This document shows positions 38,296 through 51,382 of a DNA stretch of 64,000 nucleotides, in pieces. Source of the stretch: Ficedula albicollis (taxonomy: Eukaryota > Chordata > Aves > Passeriformes > Muscicapidae). The notes below the pieces were generated by a model that ran no database searches, was not told the DNA's origin, and saw nothing but the letters and a program-made list of their open reading frames with translations. The position numbers and the translations under genes are program-made. The stretch is from NCBI RefSeq assembly GCF_000247815.1, contig NC_021675.1:62956468-63020467 (forward strand), written 5' to 3'. Positions within the stretch are counted from its first letter, which is position 1; each line of letters opens with the position of its first letter.

Positions 38296-40355
38296 CCACT
38301 GGGACATGCTGCTGCTTCTGCTGCTTCCACAGCAGCACCTTTCAAAGTGGCCTGTGCAGTTCCCCTAGACAGCATTCTCTTACCCTCTGGGTACCTCAGA
38401 CCAGCTGAAAACTCGCTTGAGGTCTTCTGGTGTTAAGGATAACAACTTCTTTAAAATTAAAATTAAGATTAGGAAGCTACTTTGAAACCACCCGTGTCTC
38501 CAGAGAGTTCAAGTAAAAATAAATACTCAGATAAATCAAGCCAGAAAACAAAATTTAAAAATGCTGACCAAACATAAAGCAGGTTTATGAATTATCTTTA
38601 TCCACTGAAACTTATATTTTGTGTCGATGTGTAACTTAAGAAACAATATAAACATATAAATGGAATTGAAGTATCTGCTCATTATTGGCTTTTTTTTTCC
38701 TGAGATCAGTCCAAATGATAGTCTGATGTTCTGCACCAATAATGAGTAGAGGAAACCAATTCCACCAGATTTGCCTTTGAGAGGCCTTGGAAGAACTCAC
38801 TACATGCAGGCATCTTTGATTTCATCCAGAAGAGAATATCACAAATAAAGCACAAAGAAATATTTCTATCAGGAAGAAATCAGCCCTTGAAGATTTTGAT
38901 AGTTTTCTGTCTGTTGAAAATGCCACAAAACAAGATGCAGGACATTGAAGTCAGGACATACCTCCATATCTGAGATCAGCAATTGTAAATCTGTGGGTTT
39001 TTATAGGACAGGAGAGAACATAGCTGCTATGCCAAGAAAAACTGCATGTCCCCTGCATGGAAGATTCTGCCTTGACAGAAACCATTAAATCTTTCTCAGC
39101 ACCACCTTTCCTGTCCACTGCAACTGCCAGTGCTGCCACCCTGACCCATGTGTGCTGTCCAGTGACACCAGAGGTGTGACACAGCCAGCTCACATCCTGC
39201 AGAGCTGGAACCCAGCTGGACCCCTTGAAAAGACCCCTTGGAAATCAAGAGACAGAAAATCTGAGTAAAGTGCAAAGAAAAGCTGCAGGAGAGAGTTCAG
39301 AACTAAATGTTGGTGACCAGGCATGGCTCATCCAGCTTGTGACCAGGTATGAGACATATTTACAGGATGTTAAAAGCCATGTATTGACCACAAAAGTTGG
39401 GTGTCAAAATTAACCAGCATAATAAAATAAATAAAACATAGACTGCATGAAAGTCAACTTTACCTGAAATGACCAGCATTATGGCCACAAGATAGGAGAA
39501 AATTACTCAGCCTGCTGCCAAATTATCTAAAAGAATAAGACATTGGGAAATTCCTTAAACAGACTTAGAGAGGAGGAAAAAAAAGGTGAAGGGGTCTGGG
39601 GACAAACTGGTCTTTGTTGTAGCTGCTTAGTGTCAGAGCCTGAGTGGCTTTAGAGACTGAATTATCCTCAACTCTTAACAAATGATCCCTTCAAGTTATG
39701 GTTCAACAACATCATCTGGGCAGTATTCCAGTGTGTGCTCTGTGGGCAGAGACTTTGATATCCAGAGTGTCAGTCCAGGGCTTTTCAGAAGGCACTGCTA
39801 TCATTACAAAAAAAATGTTAAGGAAAAAAACCCACTTTCATAAAAACCCCACCTTCATAAAACCCCCTCACACACAAGAACAGGAAAGCCTAGCTAAAAC
39901 CACACCTCATGAAATTATTTACAGGATCTGAGACTGAGGCCAGGGGAGTTATTCCACACTTCTACCATCACAGCTGTGATAGGAGCTCAGCCTTCACTCT
40001 TTGGAGAGTTGAAACACTCTCTTTTTTCAAAGGGAAATCACTGGAACTCAAGCTGCAGGGTTTTGTATCTTGGTGCAGAGAGAAAGGCCAAGCAAAACAA
40101 ACATCAGAAAAGATCCTGAGAGTCAGCAGAAACTACAGATATCCTTCCCTTATTAATTCATGTTTATTTTAACTGTCTTTCCTCCTGACATTTTCCTAGA
40201 CAAAAAGGCTTATAACCAGAGACTCAGAGCAGCACCTTTTATTCTTACTTCTGTTTCAATTCCAGTTAAGGCCAGTAACAATCCCTAATTATTTGGTGAT
40301 TTTGAACTTCTTCCCTGATAGAACATACAAGCCTTAAAAATGGAAAGTCCTGGCT
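38296..40355. other. Unique DNA, no gene seen
   Basis: No repeat family, RNA gene or coding exon recognised. Short A tracts lie near 39,575 and 39,810. Confidence 0.45.
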
Positions 40356-40662
40356 GAAAATCCTTTCTTTAATATCCAACCTAAACCTGCCCTGACACAG
40401 CTTCAGACCATTCCCTCGGGTCCTGTCACTGTCACCAGAGAGAAGACATCAATGTCCTGCTCAGGAGGAATTTGACTCCCCTCAGTCTCCTCCAGGCTGA
40501 ACAGACCAAGTGCCCTCAGCCTCTCCTGACACAGCTTCTCCTCAACCTTCCCCATCTTTGTTGTCCTCATTTGGACACTCTCTAACAGTTTAATATTAAT
40601 ACTTCCTTATATTGTGGTGCCCCAAACTGCACACAGCATTCAAGGTGAGGCTGCACTGGTTC
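40356..40662 (-). mobile_element. CR1 LINE fragment, minus strand
   Basis: Reading plus: 'ctttaatatccaacctaaac', 'cagaccattccctcgggtcc', 'tgtcactgtcaccagagaga', 'ctccaggctgaacagaccaa', 'cctcagcctctcctgacaca', 'aactgcacacagcattcaag', all reverse-complement CR1 consensus blocks. It lacks the extreme 3' tail and is 5'-truncated near 40,662. Non-coding. Confidence 0.94.
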
Positions 40663-43080
40663 TGTGTGTCTGCAGGCAGACAGTACCAGCAGAGGAGAAC
40701 ACAGAAATGATCCCACAGCCATACTCATGGATCTGCCGTGGGATGGACCGTGGGGAGCTCAGCCTGAGGGGTCTGACAGGCTCCAGGGGCATTGCTGGCA
40801 GCAGCTGCCACAGAGCCTCAGCCTCCTCCTGCCAGAGACAGCTGGAGCTCACCTCATGCAAGTGCTAAAGAAAAGATCCCTGACAAGGGACTGTGGAGCA
40901 GTGTGACCATGGTGCAGGACAGGAACTGCTGCAATCAGGGCAAGTCACACAGGGAGAGAAAGATGGGGCCAGAAGGGAGGAGGATGCAGTGACTGCAGCT
41001 TTGCTGGACCTGGGAGGCAGCACTTGCTCCTCCACTCCCCTGTGAGGGTAGAAGTGTCCTCATGGGGAATGAATGCAGGTAAAGAGCAGACTGTCATTTC
41101 ACCCCTTAATTTACCAGGTACTAACTGACCATCACAAATAGTCCTTCTTGCTGTGTAAAAATACATGCCATGCTAAACCACATTTTAAACAAGTTATTAA
41201 GTCAAAAGGACTGGATTCTTCTCTGGCATCTTGGACTAAGCACCCAACACACTCTCTAAAAATTATACAATGTGGGTGTACAGTAAGTGAGTTTTACTAA
41301 TATGTTCCATTCAATTGTTATTATGAAAAAGGAAATTATCAACAGCTAAAACACTTTTCATTTGTTTCCCATATTGTTCTTCCTTCTCAAAAGTGACTTG
41401 CTCAAATAATCTTCACAGCCCACGCACATCCACCTTTCAAAAAAATAACAAAGCAACGTTTGACTCGTTGTCTTCACTTCTACTATTTGTAGTGACAGTC
41501 TTTTTATTTTTGGGTTGTGGCTTTTAAATTTGAAACTAAGAATGGCAGCCACCCCCAGAGCACCATTTGCGTAGGGGGAATGTTTAGTACACAAAACTGT
41601 CTGTGACCCTTCCTCCTAGCACTCACCCCGCCTACACCTCCCGTCCTCCCCGGCAGTTTTCTGTGCAGACCTGTGAGACACACCAAGCAGAAGCCCAGCT
41701 CCTGGTGAGCAGTGCTCATATGAGGAAGTTCAGTCAGGCATGTTAGCTCGTGACTCCTCCTGCAAACAGGACAGTGCTTCACAGCAGCCAGCTCCTGTCC
41801 TAGAAACAGGTGTGCAGGGGAGCAGCTTATTCATTTCAATTATATCATCTGAATCAAAGGAGTCATAGTTATATGGGAACGTCCTGACTAGAGCAGATGA
41901 ATTTTCCACTGAGTTCCCCAGCAGTGTTCAGCGTTAAAAGAATTGTGAGGAAGGCACAACAAAACATCAGATGGAAAATTAGAAAATAACTTCCCCATAA
42001 GTTCCTTTGCTAGATATTTCTTTCACGCCCTGAAATATTTGTGTATCTCTGAAATATCATCCCATGAATATCCTGGGATTTGTTTTCAGCATTGTGGACT
42101 CTGAGCCCTGGCTCCTGCTGCACATTTGGCTCAATAAAGTCCCAAGCACAGGATTCTGAGCACACCTGCTCACACCGTGCCACTGTGCTCAGCATCCCCA
42201 TGACTAATCACTTCCATTGCCTGCTTTAGAACCCTCTTTATAGCTGGGATTCTTTAGACATGAGTATAGCCACAAAGAACATGCCATTCCTTTCTCTGTG
42301 GCACTGCACCTTCCAGTCCTTTATCCAGCCAAGCATTTAGGTAGTTTTTCTGGCTGGTACTTCACACTGGGACAGCATTTTCCATTGTCAACACAAGGAA
42401 ATATCCGGAGTTAAGTAGTAAGTGATGACAAGGAGTACAGGAATTAATGGGTTAAATTAATAGTTTAAATTCATTTTTTCGCTTTTAAAACCTGACTATT
42501 TATTTGCCTATTTAATAGCTCATTCACCCCAAAGAGTTGGATTCCTCCACACTACTTCCCAACATTCAAAATCCTGTTAAATGTGAACTATGTATTTTTG
42601 CCATTTTATTTAATGCTTCTTTTCTTAAGCTGTCAGAAATAAAGAAGGTTAAAGATCCCCATCAATCTGAGCTCTTCTTAGTGCAGTGTTGCACCAGGAG
42701 GCACCAAGAGGACCTTGCCTACTCTCCTTAATGATTCCCCAGCACACCTGAAATGTAGGAGTGTCCTGCTGTACCCACAGGGAAACCATCTCCTAACAGG
42801 AGATATTAGCTAAGCACCTCAGAAAGTTTCTCCACAAAAGGAGAATCCCAGGACATCCCTTCTGATCTGACAAAGAGGAGGTGAGGAAATATATCAGAAA
42901 CAGCTCGTTTTCTCTAATATGTGTTTTAAATTTTTAGCCACGTCTCATGTAGATGAAGGATATGGATTGCCAGAAGGAACAGAACTGGCACATTTTACTC
43001 TTGAGAAAAATGATGCAACTTTACTAATTTTCTAATGAAAGCTTCCCTTGTCAGCTCAAAATAAGTGCTATTTTGAAAAA
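40663..43080. other. Unique DNA, no gene seen
   Basis: A GC-richer patch at 40,660-41,050 with overlapping frames, then AT-rich sequence. No domain or repeat family recognised. Confidence 0.45.
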
Positions 43081-44035
43081 GAGCATGTGAGCCGTATATC
43101 GAAACGCCCACGGTTGTCATGCACAAACATTGCACTTGCACATTAAACAGCACTTTTTCTGGCACTGGAAATAAGACCCACTTTGTTTCTAAAGCAGTTT
43201 GTTTTGAATTTTTGAGATGTGAAGGCTGTCAGCTGGAGTTTCAAGAGTTGGGCTGGCAAGAGCCACAGTTAGGAAATGACAGGGGTTTGAGGCTCAGGTT
43301 GACGAGGGCTGTGATGCAGGTGAAGGGTGGATGTGAAAGGCTTTCCTGCGGCGGGGCTCGTGCCAATATGAAATCACTACCTAATATTAGGACTTCACCT
43401 TATAGAAGTTTCGATATCAGGATTAATCAGGATTTTTGTTGGGAAAAACCTTAGGCCAAGAGGGGCTGACGAAGAAAGATCAGTACTGGATTGAGAAGTC
43501 CTTGCTAAATTTAGGGCTGGTGCCAAGAGAAGCATCAATCCAACACCAGAGCAAATCCTGGCTTAGTTTAACACAGTGGGGCATTCCAGCCTTATAAAAA
43601 CCAAAGAGGCCACACTTTTGATCAAACCTTGCAACCAGCAAATCCTGGCTTAGTTTAACACAGTGGGGCCTTCCAGCCTTATAAAAACCAGAGGCCACAC
43701 TTTTGATCAAACCTCGCAACCCTTGCCAGACCCAAAAATAACAAAAACTCTCTTGACTTTGCCTGTGTGCCCCCTCTTCCATCATCTAAACCTTATGGGC
43801 TGCTGTCTCCCAGCAGACCCAGACACCTTCAGTTATTCCCAAATCCAAACCTAATTCAGTCTGGGTGGCAAATTTAATTCCAGTACATGTTTTTATCCCA
43901 TCCTGAATAACAGTCACTCTTGTGACCCAAAAATCAATTTAAGTTAATACTAAATTTAATCTTACTGGCTCCTGCCCACCCCGGATACCAGAGTTAGGTG
44001 GGGCTGATATGACAGACTTCACATGGTGCCTGAAA
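43081..44035 (+). mobile_element. Possible decayed LTR-like segment
   Basis: The segment differs from its neighbours: scattered CpGs (ATATCGAAACGCCCACGG, GCGGCGGGGCTCG), an 87-bp direct repeat whose copies each contain CCTTATAAAAACC (TATA-like), a pyrimidine-rich downstream part, and TTCACATGGTGCCTGAAA at about 44,018, where CA followed by TGGTGCC resembles an LTR end plus a tRNA primer-binding site. Tandem enhancer repeats next to a TATA box are typical of retroviral U3. No matching second LTR, target-site duplication or gag/pol remnant was seen, so this is speculative. Confidence 0.2.
43551..43724 (+). repeat. 87-bp tandem duplication with TATA-like box
   Basis: Copies start at 43551 and 43638 with GCAAATCCTGGCTTAGTTTA and run through CTTTTGATCAAACC(T/C)(T/C)GCAACC-type sequence. 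The second copy has two deletions/substitutions (GGGGCCTTCC, AACCAGAGGCC). Each contains CTTATAAAAACC. Confidence 0.93.
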
Positions 44036-47000
44036 GCAGCTGATAAACTACTTTAGGGCTGGTGTTAGGATCACAGTTTTAGGCAGCAAGGAGCAGGGAT
44101 TTCAGCCTGTGGCTGTCTCCAGCAGAAATCTGACATCAGCCCAGGTCACATCACTAATTTCAGATCCAGGGCTAGAAAAGGTCAAGAGATTTCAATAAGT
44201 TGGAGAGTCTACAACTGCTGGAGCATCTCCTCTACCAAAATCAGGCAACAACCCCAGAAATCATGAGTCTAAATGTTTCTGGCCATGATCACTGAAGGCC
44301 ACTTTCGTGCTGTTTGGTATGCACAACTCTAAAAATAAACTTCACCGTGAGACAGCCTAGGAATAAAATCTAAGTGACAAAATACATCTATTATTTTTAA
44401 TAATTACAGTATTACTTTTAAAATTGCCTAGAAAAATACAAAGGTGATGAAGTCCAGGCCTCAAAAATTGGGGAACATAAATAAATGTAATTAATTAAAT
44501 TCCTTACCTACACACATGCAAGTCCATTACACAACAGCCTTTAATTGCATGACAGCATAATGGTTTTGCTTGTGTTATTGGATGCATTTGGTGAATATTT
44601 CTCTTCAGCATAAGGAGAAATGTATCAGGGATGGGCAGCTAATAATGGTATAATTACCAGGGTTCTTACCTTCCAAGCTAAAAAAGTTGTAACATATCTA
44701 GTAAATGGGGAAAATTATTCCAGAAAGGAGAAAAAAAATCACAATTAGAGAAAATAGAGAGCCTGAACATGCAAAACACTGTGCTCACTGAAGCCATCAA
44801 ATCATTAAAATAATGGTCATCTGACACTTAGTATGATCAGATCAGAGACACTAGCTGTAAGTCAGAGATAACACTACCTGAAATCACGAGAGTATTGTGA
44901 AAATAATTCATTTCAACTGATGAATGCAATATTAGTTCAGATATTATTAAGACACAAGTACAAGAATGCCTGAAAAGAAATACATCAATACTGAGCTGGA
45001 TATATTAAAAATGTGTTTACTAGAGAAATATTAAAGAAATATTGACAAAGTACACTCTCATCTGATGGAGGAAAAGAGCACATAAAAAAAGAATTTTAAA
45101 CACCCCTCTACGTGCCTTTGTGCAGGTATTCTGATATCTTATTTTTTAAAAAAAGAAGACATAAGACCATTCCAGGAAGCATGTACAGAATATTAAAAGA
45201 AATTTAGATGTCAAAGTTAGTAACCAGTCACTCAAGCTCAACCAGGAAAAAAAAAGTCAAAACTAAAAATAAAGCTTTGAGACTCTCTCATGGGCTTAAA
45301 AAAAACACAGGCTCATTTTCTGTGCTGAATTTGGAGCTGAATAAGGACTCAATGGAAATAACAGAATCTGTGGCACATTTTTGTACCACAGTGACATCAA
45401 CACCTTCGTGGATGAGATGCTCCAGTGCCCAGCACTCACAGCCTGATGTGCCTCACTGAACCTGTGGGTCCAGGCCAACAGACTCATGAAACCATGAGAA
45501 CTCTTGGTCTCAGTCCTTTCCAAAGCAATTTTCTTTGCTAAAAGATCAAACAGGCACTTCAGTCATTCATATGACCATGCTGCATCAGTAATACCTATGG
45601 GAAGCAACTGTGTCTGATCTAAATAAGATTTAATTTCTCTGCTTCATTGTGAGGACAATGAGACATTCATGGTCCCTACTCTTGAAAGTGGTTGTTGTAA
45701 GAACTAATTAATGTGTGCTATATAATTCTGCTAAGACTGAGAAAATTGCCTAATAAAACTGAATTCCTGAGTGGCCTATGCTTTACTCAGGACTTTCATT
45801 AAATAATAACAAAAACTACAGAATATGTTGGATTCTAAACCAGGTTTTAAGGAAGGACAGGGCCTACAAAGAACAGCATTGGGCATGGACAGTGTTTGTG
45901 AAAAATGTACAGAGGCACAACTTTCCAGCTGGACCCAGAAACTGGAGCAGTTGAGAGTGTATCAAAATTTTTTTACTTTCTGTCTATTACAAAGAGAAAC
46001 AAACTGATACATTCATAAATATTAAATGTATTGATGAGAAAAAAAATATTCTGTTACTGTGATAAAAAAATGTTCCAGTCCTAGGAAGTTTTTTCATCCT
46101 CCAAATGACTTTAAGGAAGAGGGTGGTGCACAGTCTATGGAATATTCTTTACTATAAATTTCACAGAGGTAGCTCCAGAGCCTCAGACACAAAATCCTCT
46201 AGCAATTCTGACATGTGAGAGTGTTCTCAGGCAAAAAGCAATGGAAGTTTAGTATAGGGAAAAATTTGGTGAATTTTGTCCTCTATAATAACTGGAGTTT
46301 CTTGAGTCCTACCGAAGCACAAAGGGCCAGAGAAGCTGATTTTTAGCTGCAGGGTGGATGGTGGTGATGTCTCCCTCCTGCCCCCAGGCTGACCTATGAT
46401 CTGGGAAATGCTCAGAGTCTTGGGTGCTTCCTTCCCCTTCAGGGGGAGTTGTCACCCTAATGCACAGATTTGGTAGCTCTGACTCCAAAAACTAGAAATA
46501 ACTTTCAGCAGCAATTCCAGCCTAATATGTTCAAGCATCAGGTTCTTGCATCAGGCTCAATGCACTTGGTTGACTTTTAAGTGAGAACCCAACATGGATG
46601 ACCAGCAAATCATGTAACTCTTTAGTAGTTATTAATACTGGTAGTGTAGTCAACCCCAAAGAACCTCATTTTAAAAGTCAGACATAATTATTCTAGATGC
46701 TGTGCAATGAAAAACATTGATTCCTGCGTTGAAGAGTTTCACATGCAAGTGCAACATGGACCACAGAAGGACAAAGAAAGGAAATCTGATAAAATAAACA
46801 GGTATTGGTGTGACAGCATCAGCAGGCCAGCATAGGGACTGGTCTGCTTCTGGGGGGAGGCAGCACAGGGAAGGAATGTTAATGACAAACCAGAAGCAAG
46901 ATGATGATGAATCTTGGTAAGTAATTACAAGATGGTAAAAGGGTAGACCAGACAAAAGCCACTCAGAAATCTAATGAGTAGGCAAAGGAAGCATCACAGG

Positions 47001-47992
47001 TCACTTGAAAGCAAGAATCAGTTACTAATTTTTCCCTGCCTTGAACTTGTGTGACTTCAGACCAAGCACACTGGTCAGGATTTCCAGAAGCAGCTTCAGC
47101 AGCTCATTCTTTAGATGTCTAGTCTGAGATCCTTTAGAAGCACCTGACTTTCAAGGAGCACACATCTCACCTGCTTTGGAAAATCAGCTCTGTGGCTTAT
47201 GCTGGACACCAGCAGACTCAGCTATTCACCCCCAAATCTCAAGTCACTTCTGATATTATTGGCTTATATAACACCTCCATATTCTTATCCCTTCAAAGGA
47301 AACAAAAATGCTTACCTGAGTTGATTGTCTCACTAGTTACTGTGTGCATGTGTGATGGATGAAAGGACACCAAAAAGTGAACAATTATAAACATGTATTA
47401 GCCACTGACTGGAAAAAGCTGGTGTACACCTCTGAACAGCTGCACTGGGAAAGGTGAGTGATTCATGGTAAGGCTACACAACACATAGAGAGGCAAATAA
47501 GGCCAGCTAGAACATTAAGCACAAATGACAGTGAGCCCAAAGATTACATGTACTAAACTTTCCAGCCATATCTGAGATTTTGAATCTGTTTGTTCCATAA
47601 AGTAAAGCATATTACTTCCCAGGGAATCAGAGGAGAATAGAACTGCAATTTTGCAGTCACATCAGGATACTGGTACAGCTGAGAGAAGAGTCAAGTTTTA
47701 TAGATTGCTCCATTCTAGGGAGTCAGTGCCATGTGAATAGCAAAGAAACTTCCTTCTATGATATTTCTCCATCCTGATTTTAAACTAAGCACTAAGATTG
47801 CTGCACATTAACTGTGTTTCTCATATGAGTAATAAAGAAATAATCATACACATCTACAACATTACCAAAGCAATTGAAGCTAAATTATAAGCAAAGTCTA
47901 TTTTATTAATGACTATGACTCAGAACAATTCCATAATCTCTGCTGCTTACAGAGCCAAACAAATGAGTGCCTTGTACTCTGATTTCATGACA
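44036..47992. other. Unique AT-rich DNA, no gene seen
   Basis: About 4 kb with no recognised gene, RNA or repeat family. A homeodomain-like AT-rich patch lies near 44,480-44,660 (TAATTAATTAAA, TTTAATTGCATG), suggestive of conserved noncoding sequence but without further support. Confidence 0.45.
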
Positions 47993-48542
47993 CCCACCTG
48001 GAGGAGTGTGTTCAGCTCTGGGGCCCCCAAAATAGGAAGGCCATGGAGCTTACAGCTGGCATTTTGGCCATGGAGCTCTATGTGGAGGAGCACACCCAGA
48101 GAAGGGCTATGAAGATGCTCAGAGGGCTGGAGCATCTCTCTTATGGAGAGAGAGTTGGAATTATTCAGCCTGGAGATGGCTCTGGGGAAAAGTTACATCA
48201 CCTTCCAGTACCTAAAGTGGACCTATAAGAGAGCTGCAGAGGGACTTTTGACAATGACATCAAAAGAGGATAGTAATAAGACAAGGGGGAATGGCTGTTC
48301 AATGAAATAGGGTGGATTTAGATTAAATATAAATTTAGGGAAGAAATTCTTCACTGTGAGGCACTGGAACAGGCTGATCAGAGAAGTTGTGGCTGATCCT
48401 TCCCTGGGAGTGTTCAAGGCCTGGTTGGATGGGACTTTGAGCAACCTGGTCTAGGGGAAATTGTCTCTGTCCATGGCAAGGGTTTGGAAATAAATGACCC
48501 TTAAAATCTCTTCCAACTCAAACCATTGCAGGATTCTATGAT
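47993..48542 (+). mobile_element. CR1 LINE fragment with internal insertion
   Basis: Consensus blocks in order: 'tcagctctggggcccccaaa', 'gctatgaagatgctcagagg', 'ctggagcatctctcttatgg', 'attattcagcctggagatgg', 'gaagaaattcttcactgtga', 'ggcactggaacaggctgatc', 'gttcaaggcctggttggatg', and the tail 'ctcttccaactcaaaccatt' then 'gattctatgatc'. Between GGCCATGGAGCT (48040) and the usual CCAGAGAAGGGCT block sits about 40 bp that CR1 normally lacks, containing a second copy of GGCCATGGAGCT. Non-coding fossil. Confidence 0.95.
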
Positions 48543-49915
48543 CTCATTACATAAAACAGGTTATTGCTGCCTCCCCTGTTCCCTGTGACATGACTCAGTA
48601 CCTTGCTTTATAAGATCAAGCAACTCTTGGGGTTGGAAGAATTGTTTCACCTTATTTAGCTCCACATGGTGTTTTCCTACAAAATTTGACATGATTTATA
48701 AAACATGCATTTTTAATTTCAGTAAACACTTGCACTTCTTTGCTGGGACAGATTCTCATCTTTTTACAAACATTGGAGGATGCATTTTCACAATGAGCAA
48801 TGATTGTAGGAAAAGATTAGTACAAAGGGGAAAGAAGAATTAAAAAATTGGTGAACAGCAGTCCATGAACTTGTTGTTTTTCTGTCTCAGGAAGTTCCTC
48901 AGCTTGCACCTTGGGTGACATTTACTTGAATTGTGTTAGAGTGAGGAGATGATGCATCAAATAGATGTTTGGCTCACATAGCAACAGTGATTCAGTAAAA
49001 GGTCAGCTTTATACCATACATAGGCAACATACAGGCTTCATCCTACTCTTAATGAAGTCAACATCAAAAGTCCCATGAACTTCAAAGTGCCAGGGAGGAG
49101 GCTCTTACTCCAGGATGTTTAGCAATGTCTCATGAGATATTCAGACAACAGCTCACCCACTGAAAGACATCTCTGCCATAGTCATTAATAACATAGACTG
49201 CTTATAATGTAATTTTACTGCAAACCTATAGCTGTTGACATTTTGGCCATGGAACTGTACGTGGTGAAACATAACAGGAGGCCCAAAAGGCCCTGGAATT
49301 CCATGGAAGGAACAACAAAATGCCAAAGCAATGAAATAATTTAATACATAATACAAATAAAGTATCTACTCACTTTATTTCATAGTAGCACATTAAAAAT
49401 AAAGGGACTAAAAGATTTGGAAGGAACACTGTGTAACATGAATCTTTCATTTCTTTAGCTATTTCTGGCTCTTTCTGCTGCTTGTGTAACATATTGTATG
49501 AATCTGTGCAGATTCTGCTTGCATCCCTCAGGCTGAATTGACTTGATCATTATCTACAAGAGGAGATGTCTGTATACAGATTATTGAGTCTGACTGCAGG
49601 GTCTGAAATTGTTAATTAAAATATAGATGAGATAAAAGAAAACACCAGCAATTACATCACCGTCTCCAGGAATGATGGCTTAGCTCTCCGTGCTACAACC
49701 CGGGGATTCACTACTCTTATCAAAGGGTTTGGAAGAAGGCAGGATGAAACCAAGATTAGGGGAACCCTCTCACCAGTTCTGCCTCCAAACCAGTGCTTAG
49801 GGGGGCAGGTTTCAGTGGCTGTGATTAAACCAGTGTGAGAAGTGGCTGAGCAGCCCTGGAGGGCGATTCTCGAGGCAGTGGCACCACCTGCAGACCGTGC
49901 TGGAGAAGGACAGAG
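48543..49915. other. Unique DNA, no gene seen
   Basis: AT-rich. At 49227-49266 a roughly 40-bp stretch (…CATTTTGGCCATGGAACTGT…) closely resembles the non-CR1 insertion at 48051-48086. Otherwise nothing recognised. Confidence 0.45.
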
Positions 49916-50019
49916 CCTTTCCCTTTTCCTTTCCTTTTCTCTCCCTTTTCCTTTTTTTCCCTTTTCCCCTTTCCTTTCCCTTTCCCTTTCCCTTTCCCTT
50001 TCCCTTTCCCTTTCCTCCT
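49916..50019 (+). repeat. 104-nt pure polypyrimidine tract with (CCCTTT)n
   Basis: All bases are C or T for 104 nt. The right part (about 49,976-50,014) is a regular CCCTTT hexamer array, and the left part is an irregular CCTTTT mix. Long mirror-like purine/pyrimidine tracts can form triplex (H-) DNA. The Ser-Leu and Phe-Pro repeat peptides read through it are artefacts of the repeat. Confidence 0.95.
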
Positions 50020-50320
50020 GTGCCCATCGAGTCACACCGACACAACTCCCCCCTTTCCTATTCCCTCCTGGACCATACTCCCCCCATGCCTTTGCTCCTC
50101 TCACTCAGTTGTTTCCCAGCCCTTCCCACCTGGTCCCTGCCCCTCTCCATCCTGTTCATCACTTTGGGATAGCATTTCCTTCCTCCTGCCCCATTGTCCC
50201 CTGCACAGCCCCACCAGGCAGCTGGGGGTGGGGGAAACCACAGGGTACCAGCACATTGTGGCTTTTCTGCACTTTGTACTTCTCAAGGCTTCCAAAAGGT
50301 TAGAACACCCCATTCGGGGA
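50020..50320. other. C-rich unique DNA, no gene seen
   Basis: Pyrimidine-rich sequence without a recognised gene or repeat. Confidence 0.4.
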
Positions 50321-50324
50321 AGCA

Positions 50325-50480
50325 CCACTTTAATTAAGCTAATTACAAGATTAGTATTGTTTGCTGAACCAATAAATAGCAAACTGATGATTGATTGACA
50401 GCTGGTGACTGACAATTAGATTGTTAGCTTAAATAATTACATTGAATAATTTCAACCCATTAGCTAAAGTATTTCTGTGT
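50325..50480. promoter_or_regulatory. Candidate homeodomain/PBX-PREP enhancer
   Basis: Three TAATTA homeodomain cores (50331, 50340 and 50434) flank an exact TGATTGACAG at 50392-50401, the classical PBX-PREP/MEIS composite site. It overlaps a CAGCTG E-box at 50399-50404. ACAATTAGATTG and CCAATAAATAG lie between. The spacing and absence of repeats look like a developmental enhancer. No alignment or chromatin data are available here, and AT-rich DNA yields TAATTA by chance. Confidence 0.35.

Positions 50481-51382
<902 letters not shown>

Noticed and set aside
49153..49356. Possible mitochondrial or coding insertion around the GGCCATGGAACTG stretch
   Set aside because: The minus-strand translation does not match any mitochondrial protein I know. 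The resemblance to the CR1 insertion is the better-supported observation.
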